A stretch of 59,682 nucleotides of DNA from Micromonosporaceae bacterium (GTDB taxonomy: Bacteria > Actinomycetota > Actinomycetes > Mycobacteriales > Micromonosporaceae): NCBI GenBank assembly GCA_020027875.1, contig JAHRHA010000019.1, positions 1 through 59,682 of the forward strand, given 5' to 3'. The stretch's first letter is position 1. Each line of letters opens with the position of its first letter. Below, piece after piece: positions 26,345 to 36,922 of the stretch. A program made the translations under genes and the position numbers. The notes under the pieces were generated by a model. That model worked only from the letters and a program-made list of their open reading frames with translations, searched no databases and was not told the DNA's origin.

Positions 26345-27142
26345 TCAGCGCTCTGGGCGGTGGGCCACCGTGAGCAGGTGGGAGCTCGCCCCGAACAGGG
26401 TGACCTCGGACTCCACCTCTCGCAGCAGATCGAGCATCTGCCGGGTGCGCCGCTCATCGCCGAGGACGTCGCCGAGCCCGCTGACCATCCACAACGGACC
26501 CTCGACTAACACCACCCGGTCGACGGGGAGCCCCGCTTCGGCGGCCTCGGCTGCCGGCTCGGCGGGGTGGTGGAAGTAGGCCGTCGTGAACCACCCGGCG
26601 ACGTGCTCCGGGTTGCGATGCTCGCCGGTCGCGAGAGCGCCGCGTACCACGCCATCGAAGTCCGGATCGGACAGGTAGCCCTTGACGAATCCGTCCAACA
26701 GCGAGGCGAACCGGCTGATGGTGGCGGCCACCACGACTCCGCCGGGCTTCACCACGCGACGCGCCTCTCGCCAGGTGCGGAGCCGATCCTCGCGCTCGGT
26801 GAGGTGATACAGCGGGCCGAGTAGCAGGACCGCATCGACACATCCATCCAGGACGGGCAACGACCGTGCGTCACCCACGGCCACGTCCACGCCGGGTAAG
26901 CTCGCCGCGATCTCGACCTGCGCGGGCACCGGGTCGACCAGCGCCACCCGGTATCCTTCCGCGGCTAGCGGGCCCGCGTAGGCCCCGGTGGCGCCACCCA
27001 CATCGAGTACGGTCGCTGGCGGTCGCGGCAGGACGCGGTTCAGGACGTCCCACGTACGGAGGAACTCCAATCTGCCCGCGCCAAGCGACAATCGCGCATC
27101 CTCGAGTCCCCGCTCGTAATAGTCCCGGATCTCGGCCCGCAT
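26345..27142 (-). CDS. Class I SAM-dependent methyltransferase
   Basis: 265 residues. Motif I is VLDVGGATGAYAGPLA, with VALVDP as strand 2, VDAVLLLGPLYHL as motif II and RVVKPGGVVVAAT as motif III. The N-terminal RAEIRDYYERGLEDARL resembles biotin-synthesis or UbiE-like methyltransferases of unknown substrate in actinobacteria. It is divergent from the membrane protein at 27236. Confidence 0.87.
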   Translation of the reverse strand: MRAEIRDYYERGLEDARLSLGAGRLEFLRTWDVLNRVLPRPPATVLDVGGATGAYAGPLAAEGYRVALVDPVPAQVEIAASLPGVDVAVGDARSLPVLDGCVDAVLLLGPLYHLTEREDRLRTWREARRVVKPGGVVVAATISRFASLLDGFVKGYLSDPDFDGVVRGALATGEHRNPEHVAGWFTTAYFHHPAEPAAEAAEAGLPVDRVVLVEGPLWMVSGLGDVLGDERRTRQMLDLLREVESEVTLFGASSHLLTVAHRPER

Positions 27143-27235
27143 TCGACGATCATCCGCGCCGCGACCGCGACGTGCAACGCGGTTTGCGGGTCGGGATGAT
27201 CGCCAGGTGGCGGCCGGGTACTAGCGTGCGATTAC

Positions 27236-27736
27236 ATGGAACCGTCGCGGCCGCCGGGCCTGTCCCCGCTCTATTGGCTCAGACTAATCCCGGTGACGGC
27301 GACCTTCACGCTCGTCGGCCTGTTCGGCCTGCTTGCCGTCGTGGGGCAGCGATTCACGGAGGCCGATACCTTGTGGATCGCCCTTCCGCTCATCCTGGGC
27401 GCCGCCGACCTCGCGTTGGTGCCGGCGGTCGGCTCCACGGTGCGGCCACTCCCCTACGGCGTGGGTCAGGCCGACGCGAAACGGATCGCTCTAGGAGTTC
27501 TGCGTACCGTGACACTCCTTCGCCTGGGACTGGCCGAGGCGCCGGCGTTGTTCGGCCTGGCGGCGTCGTTCATCACTGACAGCCTGCTGCCCTACGCCAT
27601 CGGGTTCGCTTTCTCCGTACCGCTGCTTCTGTTCTTCACCTATCCCCGGGCCGCGGTGGTCGAGGCGGTTCGGGAACGGCTGGAATCGGGAGGGGTTGCG
27701 TCTCACCTGTGGGAAGCGCTAGATTCCCCGCCTTGA
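27236..27736 (+). CDS. Hypothetical four-helix membrane protein
   Basis: 166 residues. Four predicted transmembrane helices lie at about 18-38, 46-64, 96-120 and 122-140, with a short charged C-terminal tail (AVRERLESGG). No family is recognised. It ends 44 bases before a DHA2 drug-exporter gene on the same strand and may be cotranscribed with it. Confidence 0.7.
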   Translation: MEPSRPPGLSPLYWLRLIPVTATFTLVGLFGLLAVVGQRFTEADTLWIALPLILGAADLALVPAVGSTVRPLPYGVGQADAKRIALGVLRTVTLLRLGLAEAPALFGLAASFITDSLLPYAIGFAFSVPLLLFFTYPRAAVVEAVRERLESGGVASHLWEALDSPP

Positions 27737-27771
27737 CCATTCCGCCGTCCGGAGCGCACGACCGGCCGTAG

Positions 27772-29781
<2,010 letters not shown>

Positions 29782-29796
29782 GCATGTACCCCAGAC

Positions 29797-31281
29797 ATGG
29801 TGCACTCTGGTGAGATGTTGCTGAGGCTGTCGAGCGCGGCGGGGCGATGGGCGCTCACCGCGACAATACTTGGGTCGAGCCTGGCGTTTCTTGACGCGAC
29901 GATCGTCAACATCGCCCTGCCCGCGATCGGTCGTGAGCTCGACGCCTCGCTTGCAGGTCTACAGTGGATTGTTAACGGGTACACGCTGTCCCTGGCAGGG
30001 CTCATCCTGCTCGGCGGGGCGCTGGGTGACCGGTACGGGCGGCGGCGCGTGTTCCTGATCGGAGTGGTCTGGTTCGCCGTCGCGTCGCTACTGTGCGCAA
30101 TCGCACCGAACATCGTCTGGCTGGTGACGGCCAGGATCCTGCAGGGCGTCGGCGGCGCTCTGTTGACCCCGGGCGCGCTGGCACTGATCCAGGCCTCGTT
30201 CCACCCCGACGACCGCGCCCGGGCGGTGGGTGCGTGGTCCGGTCTCGGCGGCGTCGCCGCGGCCGCCGGCCCGTTCCTTGGCGGCTGGCTCATCGAGGGC
30301 CCCGGTTGGCGGTGGGCGTTCTTGATCAATCTGCCCTTGGCCGCGGCCGTGTTCGTGGTCACCGTGCGCCATATGCCGGAGAGCCGCGACGAGCGGGCCA
30401 CCGGCGGTTTCGATGTGGCCGGCGCCGTCCTGGGAGCGTCCGCGCTGGCGGCCATCACGTACGCCCTCATCGGCGCGGCCGACCCGACCGCCTCGATTCT
30501 GGCCTTGGCGGCGGCCGGAGCTGTGCTCGCGGTGGTGTTCGTCGTTGTCGAGCGACGGCGCGCCAACCCGATGCTGCCGTTGGAGATCTTCTCCTCGCGC
30601 CAGTTCACGGCCGTCAATCTCGTCACACTGGTTGTCTATGCCGCGCTCGGCGGCGTGTTCTTCCTGTTGACGCTGCAACTGCAGATCGTCTCCGGCTTCT
30701 CTCCCGTCGCGGCCGGTGCTTCGCTGCTGCCGGTCACGCTGATCCTGCTGGTGTTCTCGTCCCGCGCCGGCGGGCTGGCCCAACGAATAGGCCCACGCTG
30801 GCCGATGGTTGCCGGCACGGCCATCGCCGCGATCGGCGTCCTGCTCATGTCCAGGATCGGCGCCGACGCGTCTTATCTGCGCGACGTCCTACCCGCCGCC
30901 GTCCTCTTCGGACTTGGTCTCTCGCTGGTGGTAGCGCCATTGACCGCGACCGTACTCGCCTCAGCCGATGTGCGCCGGGCGGGGATCGCGAGCGGCGTGA
31001 ACAACGCCGTCGCCCGCGCGGGCGGGTTGCTCGCCGTGGCGGGCCTGCCCGTCCTCGTCGGCCTGTCGGGCGCGGATTACCTGATTCCGGCGGTGTACTC
31101 GGCTGGATTCCAGCTCGCGATGTATGTCTGCGCGGGCGGGCTCGCGGCTGGTTCGGTACTCAGCCTGCTGACTATCAGCGATGACGCGCTGCGCGTGACT
31201 CCAGCTCGCCCGGAGGTGTTCCGTCCGCAGCGCCTCGTGCACTGTGCCGTGGACGCTACCCCGCTCGAGTACCAGCGATGA
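29797..31281 (+). CDS. DHA2-family drug exporter
   Basis: 494 residues, 14 transmembrane helices, no C-terminal extension. Motif C region FLDATIVNIALPAIG lies in helix 1, motif A GGALGDRYGRRRVF between helices 2 and 3, and AAAGPFLGGWLIE in helix 5. It starts 15 bases after the previous exporter gene, so the two are probably cotranscribed. The start could be ATG 29797 or ATG 29815; neither has ideal spacing. Substrates are unknown. Confidence 0.88.
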   Translation: MVHSGEMLLRLSSAAGRWALTATILGSSLAFLDATIVNIALPAIGRELDASLAGLQWIVNGYTLSLAGLILLGGALGDRYGRRRVFLIGVVWFAVASLLCAIAPNIVWLVTARILQGVGGALLTPGALALIQASFHPDDRARAVGAWSGLGGVAAAAGPFLGGWLIEGPGWRWAFLINLPLAAAVFVVTVRHMPESRDERATGGFDVAGAVLGASALAAITYALIGAADPTASILALAAAGAVLAVVFVVVERRRANPMLPLEIFSSRQFTAVNLVTLVVYAALGGVFFLLTLQLQIVSGFSPVAAGASLLPVTLILLVFSSRAGGLAQRIGPRWPMVAGTAIAAIGVLLMSRIGADASYLRDVLPAAVLFGLGLSLVVAPLTATVLASADVRRAGIASGVNNAVARAGGLLAVAGLPVLVGLSGADYLIPAVYSAGFQLAMYVCAGGLAAGSVLSLLTISDDALRVTPARPEVFRPQRLVHCAVDATPLEYQR

Positions 31282-31328
31282 TCACCGTGGATTGGTGCAC
31301 GCCGCGCGACACCTATCCCCGGTGATCA
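31279..31328. repeat. Inverted repeat after the exporter gene
   Basis: A 9-bp perfect inverted repeat (TGATCACCG / CGGTGATCA) separated by 32 bases, with the exporter stop codon in the left arm. It may be a weak terminator or a chance feature; no T-run follows. The remaining bases to 31419 show no gene. Confidence 0.35.
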
Positions 31329-31419
31329 CAGGAGTTGTTGGACCCTGGCCGCGATGATCTGGATGTCGACGGGGCAAATGGTGTCAACGCTGATGACGTG
31401 GCCTAGTCCCACCGGAGGG

Positions 31420-34113
31420 TCAGTGGTCGGCGGCGTCCCAGTCCCGGCCGGCTCCGACCGACACTTCCAGCGGCACATCGAGCGGGTAGGCCCCGCCCAT
31501 CTGCTCCCGCACGAGCGCTTCAACCGTCGCACGCTCGCCCGGCGCGACCTCGAAGACGAGTTCGTCGTGGACCTGCAGCAGCATCCGTGAGCGAAGTCCG
31601 GCGTCGGCGAGTGCGCCGTCAACTCGCAGCATCGCCACCTTGATGATGTCGGCCGCGGAGCCCTGGATCGGGGCGTTGAGCGCCATCCGCTCGGCCATCT
31701 CGCGACGTTGGCGATTGTCGCTGGTGAGGTCGGGCAGGTAGCGGCGACGGCCGAGCACGGTCTCGGTGTAGCCGTCGAGGCGGGCCTGGCCGACGATTTT
31801 GCGGAGGTAGTCGCGAACCCCACCGAAGCGCTCGAAGTAGCCCTCCATAAGGACCTTGGCCTCATCGGGGGTGATCCCCAACTGCTGCGCGAGGCCGAAC
31901 GCGGACAGGCCGTACGCCAGGCCGTAGTTCATGGCCTTGACGCGACGACGGTGCTCCGGGCCGATCTGGTCCAGCGGTATCGCGAACACTGCGGACGCGG
32001 TGGCGGCGTGGAAGTCGGCGCCGGAACGGAAAGCCTCGATCAGCGCCTCGTCCTTGGACAGGTGCGCCATGATGCGCATCTCGATCTGGCTGTAATCGGC
32101 AGTGAGCAGGCTCTCGTACCGTTCCCCCACGACGAACGCCCTGCGGATGCGCCGGCCCTCCTCGGTGCGGATCGGCACATTCTGCAGGTTGGGATCGGTG
32201 CTGGACAGACGCCCGGTGGCCGCGACCGTCTGATAGAAGGTCGTGTGGAGGCGCCCGTCGTCGCTGACCGACTTGAGCAGTCCGTCCACGGTGGACTTGA
32301 GCCTCGCGACGTCACGGTGGCGCAGCAGGTGTTCGAGCACCGGGTGCTGGGTCTGGACGTAGAGGCCCTGCAGGGCGTCTGCGTCGGTCGTGTAGCCCGT
32401 CTTGATCCTCTTCGTCTTGGGCAGCCCCAGCTCCCCGAAGAGGATCTCCTGCAGCTGCTTGGGCGAGCCGAGGTTGAATTCGCGGCCGACGACGGAGTAC
32501 GCGGCCTGGGCCGCCGCCTTCACCTCGGCCGCGAAGTGGGCCTCCAGATCGGACAAGTAGTGCGTGTCGGCGCCGATGCCGGTCCGCTCCATCGTGGCGA
32601 GGACGTATGAGAGAGGCTGCTCTACCTCGACAAGCAGGCGTCGCGCACGGTCGCCATCGCGAGTGAGCTCGGCGTCGATGGCCGCCACGAGATCGAGCGT
32701 CGCCCGTGCCTGCAGCATGAGGTTCTTCTCGGCGGCGTTCTCCGCACCGAGCCCGCCGAGTCCTTCGAGCGTCAGCTGCCCGTCCTCGGGCTCCTCTACC
32801 CGCAGCTCCCGTTGCAGGTAACGCAGCGCGAGGTCGGTCAGGTCATAGGTGCGGTTGTCGGGCCGGGCGATATAGGCGGCGAGAACGGTGTCGGTGTCGA
32901 GGCCGGCGAGCCGCCACCCGTGCGCGGTGAACGCGAGCATGGCCGGCTTGGCGTCGTGGATTATCTTCGGCCGGGCGGGGTCGGCCAGCCATGCGGCGAC
33001 GGCACCCTCGTCGTCGGCGTCCAGCTCAGTTGGGTCGAGCCAGGCGGCCGTCCCGTCGGCAGTGGCGACGGCGAGACCAGTCAGGGAGCCGGTACCCCGC
33101 CCGAACTTGCCCGCGACGGCCACGCCGACGGCGACACCGGCCGGGGCGTGCCGGTCCAACCAGGCGCGCACAGTTCCCGTACCAAGGACCTGGCCGGCGA
33201 GGTCGAAGCCGGACTCGGCCTCCGGCTCGACGGCCTCGAGGTATTCGTAGAGGCGGTCGCGGAGGACACGGAACTGCAATGTGTCGAAGACGCGGTGCAC
33301 CGCCTCGCGGTCCCATCCCTTCCAGAGCGCGTCCTCGGGGCGCAGCGACAGCTCGAGATCGTTCACGAGCCGGTTCAGCTCGTAGTTGCGCAGCACTCCG
33401 GCGAGGTTTTCGCGCATACTGTCGCCGACCTTGCCCTTGATCTGGTCGACGTGTGCGATTACCGAGTCGAAGTCGCCGTACTGGACGATCCACTTGGCGG
33501 CGGTCTTGTCGCCAACGCCGGGGACCCCTGGGAGGTTGTCGCTGGTCTCCCCGACCATCGCGGCGATGGCGCGGTAGTGCTCCGGGCCGACGCCGTAGCG
33601 CGCGCTGACCGCGGGCGGGTCCATGCGGGCCATCTCGGAGACGCCGCGCTTCGGGTACAGCACTGTCACACCCTCAGTGACCAGCTGGAACGCGTCGCGG
33701 TCGCCGGAGCAGATCAGCACCTCCATGCCGGCGGCACGGGCCTGGGTGGCGAGCGTGGCGATCACGTCGTCCGCCTCGTACCCAACCTTCTCTACGACCG
33801 GCACCCGGAGCGCGGCGAGCACCTCCTGGACCAAGCTGACCTGGCCCTTGAAGTCGATCGGGGTCTCGTTCCGGTTCGCCTTGTACTCCGCGTACTGCTC
33901 GGTCCGGAACGACCGGCGGGAGACATCGAACGCCACGATGATGTGCGTGGGGCGCTCGTCGCGCAGCACGTTGATCAGCATGGAGGTGAAGCCGTAGACG
34001 GCATTCGTCGGCTGGCCTGTGCTGGTAGAGAAGTTCTCGACGGGCAGAGCAAAAAAAGCCCGATATGCGAGCGAATGTCCGTCGAGGAGGAGCAGGCGGG
34101 GCGCGTCCGTCAC
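31420..34113 (-). CDS. polA: DNA polymerase I
   Basis: 897 residues. An N-terminal 5'-nuclease domain (about 1-300) has GDRDAFQL and GETSDNLPGVPGVGDKTA. A 3'-5' exonuclease-like domain (about 310-480) lacks the usual DxE metal motif, so proofreading is probably absent, as in other actinobacterial enzymes. The polymerase domain has motif A DYSQIEMRI (about 670), motif B RRRVKAMNYGLAYG and motif C VHDELVFE (about 846). It fills Okazaki gaps and repair patches. The start is the ATG of MTDAPRLLLLDGHS. Confidence 0.97.
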   Translation of the reverse strand: MTDAPRLLLLDGHSLAYRAFFALPVENFSTSTGQPTNAVYGFTSMLINVLRDERPTHIIVAFDVSRRSFRTEQYAEYKANRNETPIDFKGQVSLVQEVLAALRVPVVEKVGYEADDVIATLATQARAAGMEVLICSGDRDAFQLVTEGVTVLYPKRGVSEMARMDPPAVSARYGVGPEHYRAIAAMVGETSDNLPGVPGVGDKTAAKWIVQYGDFDSVIAHVDQIKGKVGDSMRENLAGVLRNYELNRLVNDLELSLRPEDALWKGWDREAVHRVFDTLQFRVLRDRLYEYLEAVEPEAESGFDLAGQVLGTGTVRAWLDRHAPAGVAVGVAVAGKFGRGTGSLTGLAVATADGTAAWLDPTELDADDEGAVAAWLADPARPKIIHDAKPAMLAFTAHGWRLAGLDTDTVLAAYIARPDNRTYDLTDLALRYLQRELRVEEPEDGQLTLEGLGGLGAENAAEKNLMLQARATLDLVAAIDAELTRDGDRARRLLVEVEQPLSYVLATMERTGIGADTHYLSDLEAHFAAEVKAAAQAAYSVVGREFNLGSPKQLQEILFGELGLPKTKRIKTGYTTDADALQGLYVQTQHPVLEHLLRHRDVARLKSTVDGLLKSVSDDGRLHTTFYQTVAATGRLSSTDPNLQNVPIRTEEGRRIRRAFVVGERYESLLTADYSQIEMRIMAHLSKDEALIEAFRSGADFHAATASAVFAIPLDQIGPEHRRRVKAMNYGLAYGLSAFGLAQQLGITPDEAKVLMEGYFERFGGVRDYLRKIVGQARLDGYTETVLGRRRYLPDLTSDNRQRREMAERMALNAPIQGSAADIIKVAMLRVDGALADAGLRSRMLLQVHDELVFEVAPGERATVEALVREQMGGAYPLDVPLEVSVGAGRDWDAADH

Positions 34114-34143
34114 GCTCTGGACTCTAGTCCGGGGGTACGACGA

Positions 34144-34743
34144 TTACGGCGCGCCAGGGTTGGGCAGGTTCTCCACGATGATCTTGTCGGCGACCTCTTT
34201 CATGGTCATCCGCTTGTCCATGGCGGCCCGCTGGATCCACTTGAACGCCTCGGGCTCGGTCATGCCGAACGCCGACATCAAGGTGCCCTTGGCGCGTTCG
34301 ACCAGCTTGCGTGTCTCCAGGCGCTCGGAGAGGCTCGCCACCTCTCCCTCCAGGGCCTGCATCTCGGCGAACCGGGACAGCGCGATCTCAATCGCGGGGA
34401 CCAGATCGCTCTTCTGGAACGGCTTGACCAGGTACGCCATCGCGCCCGCCGCCCGGGCGCGCTCGACCAGGTCGCGCTGAGAGAATGCGGTGAGGATCAC
34501 GACCGGAGCGATCCGCCCGCCGGCGATCTTCTCGGCGGCCGCGAGCCCGTCCATGATCGGCATCTTGATGTCCATGATGACCAGGTCGGGACGCAACTCC
34601 TCGGCCAGCCTGCACGCGGTCTCGCCGTCACCCGCCTCGCCACAGACGTCGTAGCCCTCTTCGATCAGCATCTCACGGAGGTCGAGCCGGATCAGCGCCT
34701 CGTCCTCGGCGATGAGAACCCGGCGGCTCTGCCCCTCGGTCAC
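34144..34743 (-). CDS. pdtaR: ANTAR-domain response regulator, PdtaR-like
   Basis: 199 residues. The receiver domain (about 8-125) has acidic residues EDE at 13-15, phosphoacceptor Asp58 (VIMDIKMP), a switch Thr (ILTAF) and Lys in VKPFQ. The C-terminal ANTAR domain (about 135-195) binds RNA hairpins to control termination. It corresponds to Rv1626 (PdtaR) of M. tuberculosis, which lies close to polA there as well. The partner kinase PdtaS is not in this window. It is upstream of polA on the same strand, 30 bases away. Confidence 0.93.
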   Translation of the reverse strand: MTEGQSRRVLIAEDEALIRLDLREMLIEEGYDVCGEAGDGETACRLAEELRPDLVIMDIKMPIMDGLAAAEKIAGGRIAPVVILTAFSQRDLVERARAAGAMAYLVKPFQKSDLVPAIEIALSRFAEMQALEGEVASLSERLETRKLVERAKGTLMSAFGMTEPEAFKWIQRAAMDKRMTMKEVADKIIVENLPNPGAP

Positions 34744-34825
34744 GGCCTACCCTCCGGCATGATCACATTCGTGTGGTGCGTTGGTCGTGATCAGCGTAAC
34801 GGGTAGGCTATTCGGGCACACGCAT

Positions 34826-34900
34826 GTCCCCGTAGCCCAATTGGCAGCAGGCAATGGCCTCAAAATCCATACAGTGTGGGTTCGAGTCCCACCGGGGACA
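34826..34900 (+). tRNA. tRNA with CAA anticodon but class I shape
   Basis: A 75-base cloverleaf: acceptor GTCCCCG/CGGGGAC perfect over 7 bp, D-stem GCC/GGC, and T-arm GTGGG-TTCGAGT-CCCAC perfect. The anticodon loop is CTCAAAA, giving CAA (34861-34863), nominally leucine. The variable region is only five bases, whereas normal tRNA-Leu has a long variable arm, and the anticodon stem has a C-T mismatch next to the loop. No CCA is encoded. It could be a decayed or specialised tRNA rather than a working leucine tRNA. It lies between pdtaR and an endonuclease-like gene. Confidence 0.75.
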
Positions 34901-34921
34901 CAGAAAATAGTCATACGCACG

Positions 34922-35686
34922 GTGAACGCTGTATCCGTGCACCCAACGGAGGTCTACCAGCACGCACTATCGCTGCACGCTGGCGGGGCCACGATCCCCG
35001 AGATCTCGCGCGCTGTAGGTGTTCACTACCGCACTGTCTGGGATTGGTGCCACCGTCCGCGGTCAACGCGATTGTCGACAAGTGGGGCCAGGTGCCCGCG
35101 CTGCCGACTGCCTCCTTCGACGCCTCCCGACGAGCCGGCCTACTCACTCCTTCTCGGTTTCTACCTCGGTGACGGCCACCTGCTCATGACGCAGCGTGTG
35201 CCTCTTTTGCGGGTCATGTGCGACGAGTCATACCCCGAAATCGTCGAGCGTTGCGAGAGCGCCATGCTTACGACGATGGCCGGTCGGGTTCGCCGGGCTC
35301 CGAAGGTCGGCTGCGTGTCTGTGCAGAGTTACGCGAAGCATTGGCCATGCCTCTTTCCGCAGCACGGTCCCGGCCGGAAGCACACGCGCCCGATCGAGCT
35401 GGAGCAGTGGCAGCGACAGATTGTCGAGAGACATCCGGGCGCGTTCCTTCGTGGACTGTTCCATTCAGACGGCTGCCGAGTCACCAATCGGATCGTCGTG
35501 CGCGGGCGGACCTATGAGTACCCGCGATACATGTTCACTAACAAGTCCACCGACATCATGGGCCTGTGCCAGTGGGCCCTCGACATCCTCGGCATACCGT
35601 GGCGAATGGCCCGCTCGGACAACCTGTCCGTGGCACGCCGTGAGGCGGTCGCCGCGCTCGATGTCTGGGTCGGCCCAAAAGCCTGA
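34922..35686 (+). CDS. HTH and LAGLIDADG endonuclease-like protein
   Basis: About 254 residues from GTG at 34922; GTG 34937 is an alternative and the frame stays open back through the tRNA to 34781. The N-terminus has a helix-turn-helix (TIPEISRAVGVHYRTVWDWC) and a CPRC pair. Two LAGLIDADG-type helices follow: LLLGFYLGDGH (about 75-86) and FLRGLFHSDGCR (about 174-184), each ending in the catalytic acidic residue. SYAKHWPCLFPQHGPGRKH is conserved in this actinomycete family as I recall it. It lies 21 bases after the tRNA. A homing endonuclease or derived regulator is inferred. Confidence 0.78.
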   Translation: MNAVSVHPTEVYQHALSLHAGGATIPEISRAVGVHYRTVWDWCHRPRSTRLSTSGARCPRCRLPPSTPPDEPAYSLLLGFYLGDGHLLMTQRVPLLRVMCDESYPEIVERCESAMLTTMAGRVRRAPKVGCVSVQSYAKHWPCLFPQHGPGRKHTRPIELEQWQRQIVERHPGAFLRGLFHSDGCRVTNRIVVRGRTYEYPRYMFTNKSTDIMGLCQWALDILGIPWRMARSDNLSVARREAVAALDVWVGPKA

Positions 35687-35722
35687 TCGCGGCCGGGCGC
35701 ACAGGGCCGGACTCGATCGCCT

Positions 35723-36922
35723 TCAATGCCAGCTGGCCACGACCATTGCGAGGCCGGCGACGAAGACGGTCATATACACGACGAGGTAGATGGGGTACCA
35801 GCGGCGCCACCGCCATAGGCCAGCGCCAAATAAGCCGAGCACCAACCCGCCGACGACAATGCGCACGCCACGGGCTTGCGCCGATGCCCAGAGGAAGCCG
35901 CCGAGCCCCACCTCATCCCGGCCGGCCGCCAGCCCATATACCTTGTACGGGATGCCGGACATCGCCTGGTGCCGGAGCGCCGGGGCGCCCTCGGATGCGA
36001 CCTGGGCACTGGCGGTCACGTGCATTCGCGGTGTGGTCAGCGGCGCCGGCGGCGCGGCGCCGTGCGCGGCGAGTACATACATCAACGCTCCGCCGGCCAG
36101 GCTGCCGACCGCGGCGACAAGGGCTAGCCGCCCGGCCCGTCGGGGCGCGGCCAACGCTAGGACGCCCAGCACCAACTCTGGAATCAGCGGAAGCACCACC
36201 GCTTCCGCCATCGCCCAGGCGGCCACGAACAGCAGCCCTGCGGTGGAGCCGGCGAACGTCCCGACCATGTGGCGGAGCCGGGAGTCCTTGTCAACCTGAC
36301 GGTGGCGCGCGGGGGCCAAGGCGAGCCGGGTTAGCGCGGTCCGCGCCGCGGGCATGTCACTCGTCGGCGAGCCGATGCGCACAGTCACCCGGGCCGGATG
36401 AAGCCGGCCGTGCACGGGCAACAGTTCATGGGTACCGGCTATGCCCACCGGTACCAGGTCGACGCCGGCGCTGGTGGCCAATCGCTGGGCGCCGGAGTGG
36501 AACTCGCCGATGGATCCGTCGCGGCTGCGGGTGCCTTCGGGGTACACGATGACGTCGTGACCAGCGGCCAGCAGCTCGGCGGCCGCCGCCAGGTCGGCGC
36601 AGCCCCCGCCAGACCGGCGAACTGGGAATCCACCCATCAGCCGGCAGGCCAGGGACCGGACCGGTCGGCCGAACCAGTAGTCCGCTGCGGCCGCCACGAC
36701 CGGACGGCGTCGAGCGGGCAGCGCGGCGAAGAGGGCGACCGTGTCCGCGTGCGAGGCGTGGTTAGCGACCAGCACGCATGCGCGGTCCGGTAGATGGCCC
36801 TCCACGCGCAGACCGCCAGTACCGGACAGGGTCAGCCGACATAGGGCTCGGCGAACGACGGCAAGGGCCACGCCGGCGGTCACAGGGGAGGTCGCGGCGG
36901 GGGTCATGAGAGCGGCGGTCAT
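35723..36922 (-). CDS. PlsC-type acyltransferase fused to a DedA-like membrane domain
   Basis: 399 residues. Residues about 20-220 form a 1-acylglycerol-3-phosphate acyltransferase domain with the catalytic HX4D motif NHASHAD (His56, Asp61), then GGFPVRRSG and the YPEGTRSRDG motif. Residues about 230-399 contain four or five transmembrane helices with MAEAVVLPLIPELVLGVLAL and GIPYKVYGLAAG, resembling the DedA/YqaA SNARE-associated superfamily. The ATG overlaps the cdsA stop (ATGA). The fusion suggests acylation coupled to lipid translocation; this is inference. Confidence 0.82.
   Translation of the reverse strand: MTAALMTPAATSPVTAGVALAVVRRALCRLTLSGTGGLRVEGHLPDRACVLVANHASHADTVALFAALPARRRPVVAAAADYWFGRPVRSLACRLMGGFPVRRSGGGCADLAAAAELLAAGHDVIVYPEGTRSRDGSIGEFHSGAQRLATSAGVDLVPVGIAGTHELLPVHGRLHPARVTVRIGSPTSDMPAARTALTRLALAPARHRQVDKDSRLRHMVGTFAGSTAGLLFVAAWAMAEAVVLPLIPELVLGVLALAAPRRAGRLALVAAVGSLAGGALMYVLAAHGAAPPAPLTTPRMHVTASAQVASEGAPALRHQAMSGIPYKVYGLAAGRDEVGLGGFLWASAQARGVRIVVGGLVLGLFGAGLWRWRRWYPIYLVVYMTVFVAGLAMVVASWH

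Noticed and set aside
31279..31328. Rho-independent terminator after the exporter gene
   Set aside because: The arms are only 9 bp with a 32-base loop and no T-run; listed as an inverted repeat only.
32812..34806. A 664-codon open frame antisense to polA and pdtaR
   Set aside because: It covers two unambiguous genes and has no ribosome site or motifs.
34781..35686. Prophage or integrative element inserted at the tRNA
   Set aside because: There is only one endonuclease-like gene, no integrase, and no repeated 3' tRNA end in the flanking sequence that I can see.
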